A DNA stretch of 64,000 nucleotides from Melanopsichium pennsylvanicum. Taxonomy: Eukaryota > Basidiomycota > Ustilaginomycetes > Ustilaginales. Shown here piece after piece: positions 8,762 to 18,482 of the stretch (position 1 is the first letter of the stretch; every line of letters begins with the position of its first letter). Position numbers and translations under genes: made by a program. Where the stretch lies: positions 1,488,001 to 1,552,000 of the forward strand of contig OAPG01000003.1 in NCBI GenBank assembly GCA_900208305.1, read 5' to 3'. The notes beneath the pieces were generated by a model that saw only the letters and a program-made list of their open reading frames with translations, was not told where the DNA came from and did no database searches.

Positions 8762-11512
8762 ATGGCGTCGTTCCTTTCCCAAGCCTCTTCTTACTTCGGC
8801 CGTACCAACATCTCGATTAATTATACCATCGATGATTCTCATCAACCAGCCCATTGCGGATTGTGGAAAATCTATCGTGCTACTCGTATTTCATCCTCGT
8901 CTTTGGCCACCCATTCGTCCTCTTCTGGCTCATCCTCGTCGTCTTCCTCTAAAAGCACAGTGTCCATCTGGACACACACCTTCACCACCCGTGGTCAAGT
9001 CCGCACGCGCATAACCGAACAGCTCAAGAAAGAAGCCTCGTCTCTAACCCGCTTGCGTCACCCATGCATCCTTGAAGTGGTCGAACCGCTCGAAGAGTCG
9101 CGCACCGACATCTCATTCGCTACTGAACACGTCTTCGCCTCTTTGTCAGAAGCATTGGTGTCTGACCATCGCCAAGATGTGCAGCTGGATGAAGTTGAGA
9201 TTCAGAAAGGCTTGCTCCAAGTAGCGAGAGGATTGGAGTTTTTGCACGTCGGTGGAAAGATGGTTCATCAAAACCTCAGCCCCGAGAGCATCTTGATCAA
9301 TGCCAAGGGAGATTGGAAGTTGGCCGCATTCTCCTTCTTGACCCCCTTAGAGCAGCAAGGTGGGGGAGGAAAGACGCCATGGACTTTTCCCGACTACGAT
9401 CCGAGTCTACCGCCGGCAATGAGTCGCAATTTTGACTACATGGCACCAGAGAATGCACTCGATGAAAAACTGGGTCCGGAAAACGACATGTATTCCCTAG
9501 GCTGCGTAGTCTATGCGGTTCACAACAAGGGTGCTCCACCATTCAGGAACAGAAATTCGCTGCCGAATCTGAGAGCCAATGCGGATCGACTGAGTGCGAC
9601 GGTCGGCAGTCAGAGCTGGAGTCGAATGGGTAAGGACGTCTTGGAGCTCTTGAGTAATCTGTTGACAAGATACCCTGGCGCACGATTGACAGCAGCAAGC
9701 TTTCAGCAAGCGGGATACTTTAATTCAATCCTCGTCTCTACGTTGAAATTTATGGAACGAGACTCGTTCGCCGGACGTTCAAAGGAGGAACGTGTTCAGT
9801 ATCTGAAAGGCCTACTCAAGATCCTGCCGCAGTTCTCGGACAGGCTTTTGCGGCGAAAGGTGTTACCCGCAGTACTGGAACTCATGACCGATCGCTCGCT
9901 GTTGCCGTTCATCTTGCCCAACGTGTTCCACATCAGCAAGAATCTCTCCAGTTTGGAATTCACCAATTCGGTCCTTCCCAAACTCAAACCTTTGTTCTCG
10001 GCGCAAGACCCACCCCAAAACATGCTTTTGCTACTCGACCAGATCGAGTCTCTGTTCGTGCCTAAAGTGTCGCCCACTGCATTTCGAGAAGAAGTGACTC
10101 CACTCCTTTACGCTGCTTTGGAAGCTGAAAACATCATGGTCCAAGAGAAAGCGTTGCGTACAGTACCACGTTTGGCAGAGATCCTAGAGTACGCCCACGT
10201 CAAGGAGGTTCTGTTTCCTAAACTCGCCTCCCTCTTTGCAAAGACCAAGGTTCTCAGTGTCAAGGTCAACTGTCTCATCTGCTTCCACGCAATGGTGTCG
10301 ATTTTGGACAAGTATACTCTGACGGAGAAACTTGTGCCCATCTTGGCAAGGATCAAGACCAAGGAGCCAAGCGTCATGGTGGCCACTCTAGCAGTGCATG
10401 AGGCAATGGCAAACAAGGTGGACAGGGAGACGTTGGCGAGTGCAATCATCCCTCAATTGTGGGTCATGTCAATGGGTCCAATGTTGAATGCGGAGCAGTT
10501 TGGACGCTTCATGAAGGCGGTCAAGGAGATGGGTGAGAGGGTGGAGAAGGAACATACGGCACACCTCAGGGATGTTAAAAGGATGCAGGATCACACTGAT
10601 ACGTACACAGGTTCGAGCGCCAATGGGAGTGCAGGGGCCGGGGGATTGGGAGGAGGGGTGACGGGTATCGGTGCAGGGGGTGAGATTGATTTCGCCACGT
10701 TGGTCGGGCAGGCCAAGCAACCGGGTAGTGGAGGCCAGACCAGAGAGGTTGTTAGGGATGACAAGGATCCTTTTGGCTTTGCGGATGAGTTTGGTGGGTT
10801 GAGTGTGGGTAGTGCGGTGGTGAGCGATCTCTCACCTAACCCTTCGACTGTTCATACTCCAACCGGAGGACTTACTCCAACACACACTGGAAAGCTGGCT
10901 GGATCGAGCATATCACGCACCATTTCGTCCAGTAACACCACCTCATCTTTCCCATCAGCTCCAGCTCTGGCCCCACCTCCATCGTTCACGCGTCCAACAC
11001 TCACGCCGACCGGCACTTCCTCCTTTTCCTTCTCCCCAGCCACGTCGACTTCCAAATCTGCCGTTTCTCCTTCAGGCTGGGGCTCCGTTCTCCAACCCAA
11101 CTCCTCTACCCCGGTCTCTCCTGCTCATCCATCGACTCACTCTAATACTGGCGCCAGCGATAGCGGTAGTAGCAGTGGTGGAGGACCTAACTACAACATC
11201 TCTTTATCGCCTGCGACTGGTTCCAATTGGTCCAATCCTATCTCTTCTTCTTCGACTTTGTCCTCGTTCGGCACGACCTCTGCCACACAAACCGCACCAG
11301 CTGCAGCTTCAACAACGACACCAGTAATGACTCCAGGAATGAATTCAATAAAGCAGCAGCAGCAGCAGAAGCAGCCGATGACTGGGACAAATCCACCGGG
11401 CTGGGGTGGAGGATCGGTACTTCAACCAGACAAACCAGCTTCTTCGAACAGCACCACCGCAAAATCTTCGAGCTCCACAGACGCTTGGAAGGATTTTGAC
11501 CCTTTCGCATAA
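8762..11512 (+). CDS. Scyl2-type SCY1-like pseudokinase
   Basis: Intronless, 916 aa, start ATGGCGTCG at 8762. Residues 1-320 are a protein-kinase-like fold of the SCY1 family: the N-lobe has LTRLRHPCILEVVEPLEESR, and the C-lobe has FPDYDPSLPPAMSRNFDYMA followed by PEN, the Scyl2-specific activation-loop signature. All three catalytic motifs are lost: no VAIK lysine (VSIW), HQN in place of HRD, and AFS in place of DFG. HEAT-like helical repeats follow (about 330-620). The tail (620-916) is Gly/Ser/Pro-rich and disordered, with a short polyQ run and a C-terminal WKDFDPFA; DPF is the AP2/clathrin-adaptor binding motif type. Family members act in clathrin-mediated traffic between the trans-Golgi and endosomes. 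The gene converges on the Ypi1 gene. Confidence 0.93.
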   Translation: MASFLSQASSYFGRTNISINYTIDDSHQPAHCGLWKIYRATRISSSSLATHSSSSGSSSSSSSKSTVSIWTHTFTTRGQVRTRITEQLKKEASSLTRLRHPCILEVVEPLEESRTDISFATEHVFASLSEALVSDHRQDVQLDEVEIQKGLLQVARGLEFLHVGGKMVHQNLSPESILINAKGDWKLAAFSFLTPLEQQGGGGKTPWTFPDYDPSLPPAMSRNFDYMAPENALDEKLGPENDMYSLGCVVYAVHNKGAPPFRNRNSLPNLRANADRLSATVGSQSWSRMGKDVLELLSNLLTRYPGARLTAASFQQAGYFNSILVSTLKFMERDSFAGRSKEERVQYLKGLLKILPQFSDRLLRRKVLPAVLELMTDRSLLPFILPNVFHISKNLSSLEFTNSVLPKLKPLFSAQDPPQNMLLLLDQIESLFVPKVSPTAFREEVTPLLYAALEAENIMVQEKALRTVPRLAEILEYAHVKEVLFPKLASLFAKTKVLSVKVNCLICFHAMVSILDKYTLTEKLVPILARIKTKEPSVMVATLAVHEAMANKVDRETLASAIIPQLWVMSMGPMLNAEQFGRFMKAVKEMGERVEKEHTAHLRDVKRMQDHTDTYTGSSANGSAGAGGLGGGVTGIGAGGEIDFATLVGQAKQPGSGGQTREVVRDDKDPFGFADEFGGLSVGSAVVSDLSPNPSTVHTPTGGLTPTHTGKLAGSSISRTISSSNTTSSFPSAPALAPPPSFTRPTLTPTGTSSFSFSPATSTSKSAVSPSGWGSVLQPNSSTPVSPAHPSTHSNTGASDSGSSSGGGPNYNISLSPATGSNWSNPISSSSTLSSFGTTSATQTAPAAASTTTPVMTPGMNSIKQQQQQKQPMTGTNPPGWGGGSVLQPDKPASSNSTTAKSSSSTDAWKDFDPFA

Positions 11513-11722
11513 ATCGCGCTTCGTATTCTGATTAGTATGTCTCCGTTAACAAGTGAGCAAGTTTTGCTTAACAAATGGTTGAACCAAGTTTCAACTTGAA
11601 AATACGAAATTTTCGGATCATGGTGCGTGATACCTAACCAGTGATATGTGTGTGAGTGTAAACGACCATTCGCACCGCTAAAGCCATGAAAAGAAAAGAA
11701 AACAAAAAAAAAAAAATCCCCA

Positions 11723-12655
11723 TTAACTTGATCTTGATCCACGCTCGTACGCATTAGGTCGAAATCCCAATCCGTCACTTTTTACTCGACTATCATCAGC
11801 AGCATCACTTTGCCAAATCACCTCTTCCTGTCCTAAGTCTTGTTGAGTGATGGTAACCGTTCGTGTTTGGGAGCGTTCACAAGTTGTTGAACCACGTTCC
11901 TTTTTCTTTTTCTTCTTCTTGTTTGATTCACGATGCGCATTACATGTTCCTGCACTTTGATCGTGATGATGATGGTGATAGTGATGATGGGGTTTGCACT
12001 GCTTGTTCTGCTGTGCCAATTTCTGTTTTATTCCTTTCGAGAGGTTAGGTCCATCAGCATCTGGACCGCTGTCTTGATCTTGGCTTTCTGAATCAGGATT
12101 TGCAATGGAGTCAGAATCGCAATCAGAATCAGAAGAGTCGGAGGATGAACTGTCGGATGGAGATGATGAAGATGATGAAGATTCATCAGAGCTCTCATCG
12201 AATGCTTTTGGTTTGTGATAGATGCAGCAGACTATGTAAACCCGGGTAGCGAAGATGCACAAATGTGCAGAAAGCGATAACAAACAAGAAAGAGAAGAAA
12301 GAAAAAAAGAAAGCATTTAGCGAATACGGTACGCATGAGTGTAATGAGACAGGATGTAGACGGTGGAGAGTGCAAGTGAGAGTGGATAGGATGTCGAGGT
12401 AGGAGGATGTGCTAGAAAGGGGATTGAATTGATGTACATACTCTTGCTCTTTTTCCGACCCAAACCTTCATTGTCGACTGTGCCCTCGCTCCAAACTACC
12501 CTCCTTGCACTTGGTTCACCAGCAGGACGGCTGGGTCGGAGTCGTAGCACTCCTGCCTCCTCGGAATCATCTTGAGATGCCGATGGTGGAGCAGCAGTCA
12601 AAGTAGTTGTGCGAGATGGGCCTACTGCTGAAGGATTGAGCTGACGACCATTCAT
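11723..12655 (-). CDS. YPI1: Type 1 phosphatase inhibitor Ypi1/PPP1R11
   Basis: Two exons on the minus strand: 12655-12442 and 12231-11723, with a 210-nt intron (GTATGT...ACATAG). Splicing joins A|TC and gives 240 aa with the family signature RRVVWSEGTVDNEGLGRKKS, then KICCIYHKPKAF. RVVW is the RVxF/W-type PP1 docking motif; the GRKKSK-x-CCIYHKP block is the conserved core of PPP1R11/inhibitor-3, which binds and regulates the PP1 catalytic subunit (Glc7) in the nucleus. The intron cuts exactly between GRKKSK and CCIYHKP, so reading one exon alone hides the family. The C-terminus is low-complexity: Ser/Asp-rich acid stretch, a His-rich patch (HHHYHHHHH) and a poly-Lys run, both possibly metal or nucleic-acid interacting (inference). 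It is 210 bp from the end of the convergent pseudokinase gene. Confidence 0.92.
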
Positions 12656-13260
12656 TGTGAGGACGTGCTGATGAGCGACAGCCGAGTTATTGATGCTGCA
12701 ATGGATGAGCTGATTGCAAAGTTGCTGTAAGTACGTTGGGCCTGAGAGTGAATGTGAGACAGATTTGACGAGAGAAAAAAGGTGTCAGATTAAGGCGAGA
12801 GGTTTGAAAGGTGCAATCGTATTGTTGGTGGTGCGAGTGTTGGTTGCGATGACGATGTTGGTCGTGGTGGTGTGCGTTGATGATCACTACAATCACGGAG
12901 AGCACGAGATTTCAGGGTTCAACACTGAGCTTTGAAGCGTAAAATTGTGGAGTGTTCCACGCGTGATTGCGCCAAATTCATATTCACTGATTTCGAATAA
13001 TAGCAAAGCTCTGATCAGTGCCAACCTGTACAGAATATCATAGGCTCTTCACCAACGTACGCTTTCACATCTTCATTCACATGCTCTCCATTTGACACAG
13101 CATGCAGAGTAAATGTATTGCGTAAGTCTGTATGCAAGCAAGGTAGCGATGTTGAGCGGCCTGCATTCTATGCGATGTATAATATTCTTTGAGAAGAGTC
13201 TATGTGGAAGCGTAGTCTCTCAAAGTCATGAGCTTGGTCTATCTGTTATCGAAAACCAGT
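12656..13260. other. Gene-free stretch upstream of YPI1
   Basis: Contains the YPI1 promoter (reading leftward) and the 3' region of the aquaglyceroporin gene. Short open frames on both strands are not supported by composition or recognisable motifs. Confidence 0.4.
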
Positions 13261-14391
13261 CTATGCTACCTCTTCCTCGATATCATCCTCCTGTGCCAAC
13301 GCTCCATAACCGCGGTTCCTGTCCTGTGCAATCATCTTTGGTTTGTTCATTGGACTATCAAGCCCGGTATACAAAAAGGTATCGTACGCCCCCGCCCCTA
13401 CAATCCCTCCCAGAATGCTACCAATCCATGGCGCCCACAACCAATACCCACCATCATGACTCCAAACCTCACCTCCATATCCTACGAGCCACAACGCAAT
13501 TCTCGGCCCTGTATCTCTTGCGCCATTAATAGCATATCCCGTGTTGAAACCCATACTGCTTCCAATACCCAGCAGGACTAAAAACATGGCAAACGGCATC
13601 GTCCCCTTGGGTGGCTTTAGGTTCAGTGGATCCGCAAGCGCGAACACCACCAGGATCAGAATGCTCGTTGCGAAGAATTCCGAAAAGAATGCTTGAGGAT
13701 ACGAAAGATCAGGATTAGGGACAGTAAAGAAGAATCCTGCTGTGGAAGTTGGGCCTTTGAGCGTGCGTATGTTTTCGCCTCCTTCAAAGAGTGTGATGTG
13801 CGTGTAATTGTTCAAGTATACCAAAAGCGATGCTGCAGTAGCGCCGAGGGTCTGAGCAAAGATGAAGGGAAGAATTTTACGTTTAGGGAAGCCACGAAAT
13901 AGGGAAAGAGCAATGGTAACGCTCGGATTACAATGTCCACCACTGATACCACCACTGACCCACACCGCCATCGCAACACCAGCTGCCCAACTGAGTCTTG
14001 ATTGGAAGTAAGAACCATATGCAGCAACAGGGCGGGTTGAAGAGGACTCGTAGTGCAGATTCACCTGGCATTCTGTGCCAGCACCGAAAATGAGGATGAG
14101 GAAGGTACCAAAGAATTCGGCCAGTTCCTCTCGATATAAGTGACGAATGCGTGCCCATGAATTCGGGACCACGTGAGGAGCGTGGGAATAAGGAGCGGTG
14201 CTAGACAGATTGGGCGAGCTGGGCGAAGGCCACCATCGAGGAGCTTTGTGCAGTCGAGTTTGCTGATGAGCGAGCGGGGCTGAGGCAGGTAAAAGAGGCG
14301 CTGTGTGAGAGGGATCCTCGGGATGCACATCATGTGCGGACAGCGTGGACCTTGTCTTGAGACGAGACATTACTGACAGGTGATCTCTCAA
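13261..14391 (-). CDS. Aquaglyceroporin-family channel with atypical NPA boxes
   Basis: Intronless, up to 376 aa; ATG at 14391, with an alternative Met at residue 8 (14370). After a 90-residue hydrophilic N-terminus come six membrane segments of the major intrinsic protein family, starting at RIRHLYREELAEFFGTFLIL. The first pore box is SGGHCNPSVTIAL (NPS, codons 13921-13929); the second is GYAINGARDTGPRIAL (NGA, codons 13519-13527). The Asp after the second box (GARD) is the hallmark of glycerol-permeable members. Canonical boxes are NPA/NPA; yeast Fps1 also departs from them (NPS/NLA). The protein probably moves glycerol or other small polyols across the plasma membrane and may serve osmoadaptation; selectivity is inference. 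A C-terminal acidic tail (EDDIEEE) is cytosolic. Confidence 0.92.
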   Translation of the reverse strand: MRDHLSVMSRLKTRSTLSAHDVHPEDPSHTAPLLPASAPLAHQQTRLHKAPRWWPSPSSPNLSSTAPYSHAPHVVPNSWARIRHLYREELAEFFGTFLILIFGAGTECQVNLHYESSSTRPVAAYGSYFQSRLSWAAGVAMAVWVSGGISGGHCNPSVTIALSLFRGFPKRKILPFIFAQTLGATAASLLVYLNNYTHITLFEGGENIRTLKGPTSTAGFFFTVPNPDLSYPQAFFSEFFATSILILVVFALADPLNLKPPKGTMPFAMFLVLLGIGSSMGFNTGYAINGARDTGPRIALWLVGYGGEVWSHDGGYWLWAPWIGSILGGIVGAGAYDTFLYTGLDSPMNKPKMIAQDRNRGYGALAQEDDIEEEVA

Positions 14392-15134
14392 TAGACGGGA
14401 AGACGTATGATGATGAGCAGTAGTGGTGAGGAAGAGGAAAAGAGGAAAAGAGGAAAAGAAGAAAAGAAGAAAAGAAGAAAAGAGGGAAAGAGGGAAAGAG
14501 GGAAAGAGGGAAAGATGTAAAGATGGAAAGAAGGACAGCAGAGATAAGGGAAAGCCTTCTCGACAGTCCGACTAGCATGATGGCAAGTCGAGCAAAGGGT
14601 TCATGACGAACTGCAAACGAAGACCAACACTCGGACGCTGCAGTCAACGCCTACTCGCTGCTCTATTATTTCGCCGAACGCCCACGGTCCGCGGCAACTC
14701 GCGCCTCTTTGTTTGACCTCACCGAGTCTGTGCTGCGTTTCATTGTGACGAGCCAAGTCAAGTTACTGAAATACAGTAAGCTGCATCCCATCAAACACTG
14801 CTCTGTGATTTTGGTCTACACAACAATAATTGCTCTGAAAAGCTGCCGGCGACTTAGATTCACTATAACGATTGCCTCACGCAGGCTGACGTGCCTAAAA
14901 CGCCCACATTGCGCCTGAGCCCTATCGTTCACCCTTTTTTCCTGACCTTTTCTTGGTGACTTACTGTAAAATTGCAATCGGCACGCCTGGAGCATTCCTC
15001 ACACATAGCTTCAGTGATGCAACAGAAGATTCCGAAGGGGTATATTGCTTCGCTGGTGGGGAAAGAGAGGTATCTAAAGGTATTGGTCGTGAGTTATGCT
15101 CTTGACTGGCGCGGCACCGGTGTGAGAAGGAAAT
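14392..15134. other. Gene-free stretch with purine tract; aquaglyceroporin promoter
   Basis: Holds the promoter/5' UTR of the aquaglyceroporin gene (reads leftward) and the 3' end of the next minus-strand gene. TTACTG-AAATA-CAGTAA (14763-14779) is an inverted repeat, and TTACTGTAAAATTG occurs at 14961-14974. No gene is supported. Confidence 0.45.
14426..14535. repeat. Long purine-only (GA-rich) tract
   Basis: Nearly uninterrupted A/G on the plus strand (C/T on the transcribed strand of the aquaglyceroporin gene), built from GAAAAGAG, GAAAAGAA and GGGAAAGA units. It sits 35-145 bp upstream of the channel's start codon, so it is probably promoter or 5' UTR pyrimidine-rich sequence and may be length-variable. 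Confidence 0.85.
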
Positions 15135-18100
15135 TCAGCGATTGGTATAGCCACCAAATTTGCCCATATTGCTACTAGGCTTCAGCGCCCGTCCTCTATC
15201 TAAGACACTGATTCCCTTCAACACCGCAGCTTCATTGATACTTTGCAACCTCCTCTGCTCGGCACATCCACATCCACAGCTAGGGCAATTCTTGACCTTC
15301 GTACGTGCTTCCTCTCCCTCTGCCTCACTTGGCCTGAACGCAGGAGCGGTTCCGTGCCCAACGTGCTTGATCCTGAGCTCGTGCAACTCGTTACTCAATT
15401 CTTGAATCTGAGCTTCGATTTCTCGCGCTCTCGTTCTCACCTCTTCCGCAATCGTAAGCTGAGGCGTACCCGGTGGAGACAACGCTTCAGCGTCGACGTA
15501 ATCAGGCTTCTGTGGAGGAACGGGCGAATGGATCGAGTGTTGGAAGGAGGGGGTGAGCGGGGAGTGGACGGGCGAGTGGACACCTTGGGATTGGGTGTCG
15601 GAACTACTGGTGGCCGCGTCGAGCGAAGGCAGGCGGGACGCACCAGATGCTCCTCCGTGACCGCTCCAATTGCTATCCGCTGAGCCGGGGACGGTGGGGC
15701 CGGGAAGTGTTGTTCCGTGCGGGGTGGGACGGATGTCGGCCAATTTCGGTTTGCGAGGACTTGCAGGTGATGGTGCACAGCGGCCAGCTTCGGAGCTGAC
15801 AGGTGAGGCCGGGCGGTAGGAGGATGCTGCAGGACTATGCGGTGCGAGCAGGCCCGTAGACGAGGCTGAAGATCCGCCTGAAGTCTCGCGCAGATGGCCT
15901 TCAGATAGTGCGGAGGCGTCGAGGAAGTCAGCAGCAAATCCAGAAAACATGGATGATACGGGTCGAATTTGAAGTGCAGGCTTCTGGTCGAGGCTCGCTA
16001 GTGGCTTGAGCTCGTCACTCTCCTCGTCGAGACCGGTGACAGAGAAGGATGGCATGGGTGATTTGCTCGATCGTGCTAAGTTCTTGCTGCTTCCGCTAGG
16101 AGGGAATGTGGAGACGCCGTCGAGCTCGACACTGACGCCTTTCTCCTTTTTGAGTTTGCGCATGAGGAAACCGCTCTTCTTGTTCTTGATGCGCATGCTC
16201 GACTGTCCATCGCTGGAAGGATCTCGAGACAATCCGAGTTCATCGTGCACAGAGTCACCAGAAGCCAAGTAGGGCGACGTTTTATTGGTTGATGATCCGC
16301 CTGAAGACGCCAACCACTCAGACTGCTTCTGACGAGCTTGTTCACGTGCTTGTTCGAGCGAGATAAGCTTGTAAGGTACCCCTTCGATGTTGCCGGGAAG
16401 CGGAAGACTGCCTGAGGTTTGGCTGGAAGAAGTAGATAGCATGCCAGCATGGTGTGTCGGAGACGTGCCGTTATGGCCACGTGTAGCTGCTGATGCATCT
16501 GCTGTGACTTTGCCAACAGGTGTCGACTCATCCTCTGCTGCAATAGAGACAAGACCGTCTTCATCTCCGAGGCTGCTGGTGCGAGCCGCGATATCCTCGG
16601 AAGTGACAGTGGAGCGTCGAGTGATATCCATCTCGCGCGTGGGCGGTGTACGCGATCGTGACTGCTCGAGTGGGCTCAAGCGGTGACCGCCTTGCTCATT
16701 AGCAAAGCTAAGGCTGTCAGTGGGGCTAAGTGTGTCCTTCTTGTAAGTCAAGCCACGAACACCACCCATGCGCGGCGAAGGCAAGGTGACATGATCATGT
16801 TTCGGAGAAGGGATAGGTGGAGAGCATGCTTGATCCCGGTACTTTGAGTTGGAGGACATGATCATGTTGACAAGGTCAGCTTGACTCTTCGAGACGGAAG
16901 ACCCAGAGTTGCTAGCATGAACGTTCCGAGTCGCACGGATCTTTTCGAAGTCGCTACCAAAGCCACTGGGTGTTACCGGGCTCACAGCAGCCTGGCTGAA
17001 GTTGTGTGCAGCGGGAAGCTCCGGAAGCGGTGGCTTGCGTTCATCACCACCCGACCCTCCACCGCCACCCACCAGGCGCAAAGCTTTGGTGAGCTTGCTC
17101 TTCTTCGATGCTGGCGCGGCAGCACCAGCAAGGCCCAAGCCCTTGAGCAAGCCGACGGCTGTATTCGAGACACTCTTGGATCGCGAGCGTTGAGTGGCGA
17201 ACAGAGACTGTACGTCGTCTTCCTTTAGCGCTTCCTGTTCGAGCGATGCAACGCTCACTGAGAGTCCAGAAGGCAAATGGGCCGGGTTAGGGCTCTTGCC
17301 GCCTGTGTGTGAGCTATCCACCGATGGCCTCGACCTAAATTTGGAGAATGGCTTCTCGAACGTCTCGCCACTTGGGCGCAGCTGCTCGCGAAGGGATGTT
17401 CGACCAGCTGAGCTTGCAATGTCTTCTCCACCAAGCTCCCAGGGAGCCGGGGCGTTCTTCTTGACCTTGGGCCCCAGCGTGCTGATCCTTCGGGCATCAG
17501 CAGCGAGCTTGTCTTGAAGCTCGACGAGCATCTTCTCCTCTTCGGCTGCTCCGCCATCGAAGGAAAGCACGGGCGATCGATCGCGACGAGACTTGAATTT
17601 GCGTGGAGAGAGAGAAAATTCGCTGGTTGTTGGTACGGGAGGCATCTTTGGAATCAGTGTACCATCCGCCAGTCTCGGTGGACTTGTTTGGGAGGCCACG
17701 GTGGTGCGACTCGGGCTGATCCTGTCTGCAGGAGTGGACTCTTGACTGCGTCTGGACGCCGCTTTGACGGGAATAGGAGGTGGCTCCCTGGATGATTTAC
17801 GAGATGGTACGGGTTGTTCTGGGTGGTCCTCGGCAGCCAGAGGTGCTCGACCGTTGTTTGAGGTGGTTTGCATATCGAACCCATCCGCAAGATCGTCGTT
17901 TGGTCTGTCATTTTCGGCTTCAAGCGCGCTGTATTGGCTGCTGCTCTCAAAGCCGCTGGCATCGCTTCGAGGGCTGGGCATGCTTTGCGCGGAAGGGCTG
18001 AGCAGACCGGCTGCATCGCTGCCAAGAAGCTGGTTGTTCTGATGCCTTGCTGGTAGGTTGGGAAGAGGAGGAGGGGCCTCTCTACGTCTTGCCGATTTCA

Positions 18101-18482
18101 TGCCGCGTCCTGCAAAGATGGAGCTACCGATGCTCGTGGGTCGTACGTGTCCGTATACGCTGGTGGTTGCATCGCGCTCGCCATTGGCAGCGTGCGAGCT
18201 GGCCTGCGTGTCGGCGTCCCAGCTTTCGGCGTCGGAGAATTGATCATCATTTGTGTCTTCATCACGCCCATCATCGCCGGTCCAGACGACATCATGGTGA
18301 CTAGATCGCTGAGTCCAGGTGCTGGGCGGACGGAAAGAGGGAGCGAGGCCCTCTCTTTCCCTACCGATGGCGCGAGCAAGCTCCCGGGTTTTGTTAACAT
18401 GACCATGCTCGATGCTAGGACGGCCTTCGGACTCGTAGAACGAATTTGCGGTTGAAACGGGTCTGGATGCGATGGCAGACAT
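15135..18482 (-). CDS. Large Ser/Pro-rich protein with C-terminal coiled coil and Cys cluster; unknown function
   Basis: One long frame. The first ATG is at 18482 (MSAIASRPVSTANSFYESEG), giving 1115 aa; the frame stays open upstream but has no earlier ATG. Most of the protein is disordered and rich in Ser/Pro/Arg with many potential phosphosites (SPxR, RSxS) and Pro motifs such as REAPPPLPNLPARH and PPPIPVKA that could bind SH3 domains. Near the C-terminus is a coiled coil (TIAEEVRTRAREIEAQIQEL, about 40 residues), then a Cys-rich CPSCGCGC motif and a conserved-looking basic end. The architecture suggests a cortical or cytoskeletal scaffold under kinase control, but this is inference; I do not recognise the family. 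Confidence 0.8.
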   Translation of the reverse strand: MSAIASRPVSTANSFYESEGRPSIEHGHVNKTRELARAIGREREGLAPSFRPPSTWTQRSSHHDVVWTGDDGRDEDTNDDQFSDAESWDADTQASSHAANGERDATTSVYGHVRPTSIGSSIFAGRGMKSARRREAPPPLPNLPARHQNNQLLGSDAAGLLSPSAQSMPSPRSDASGFESSSQYSALEAENDRPNDDLADGFDMQTTSNNGRAPLAAEDHPEQPVPSRKSSREPPPIPVKAASRRSQESTPADRISPSRTTVASQTSPPRLADGTLIPKMPPVPTTSEFSLSPRKFKSRRDRSPVLSFDGGAAEEEKMLVELQDKLAADARRISTLGPKVKKNAPAPWELGGEDIASSAGRTSLREQLRPSGETFEKPFSKFRSRPSVDSSHTGGKSPNPAHLPSGLSVSVASLEQEALKEDDVQSLFATQRSRSKSVSNTAVGLLKGLGLAGAAAPASKKSKLTKALRLVGGGGGSGGDERKPPLPELPAAHNFSQAAVSPVTPSGFGSDFEKIRATRNVHASNSGSSVSKSQADLVNMIMSSNSKYRDQACSPPIPSPKHDHVTLPSPRMGGVRGLTYKKDTLSPTDSLSFANEQGGHRLSPLEQSRSRTPPTREMDITRRSTVTSEDIAARTSSLGDEDGLVSIAAEDESTPVGKVTADASAATRGHNGTSPTHHAGMLSTSSSQTSGSLPLPGNIEGVPYKLISLEQAREQARQKQSEWLASSGGSSTNKTSPYLASGDSVHDELGLSRDPSSDGQSSMRIKNKKSGFLMRKLKKEKGVSVELDGVSTFPPSGSSKNLARSSKSPMPSFSVTGLDEESDELKPLASLDQKPALQIRPVSSMFSGFAADFLDASALSEGHLRETSGGSSASSTGLLAPHSPAASSYRPASPVSSEAGRCAPSPASPRKPKLADIRPTPHGTTLPGPTVPGSADSNWSGHGGASGASRLPSLDAATSSSDTQSQGVHSPVHSPLTPSFQHSIHSPVPPQKPDYVDAEALSPPGTPQLTIAEEVRTRAREIEAQIQELSNELHELRIKHVGHGTAPAFRPSEAEGEEARTKVKNCPSCGCGCAEQRRLQSINEAAVLKGISVLDRGRALKPSSNMGKFGGYTNR

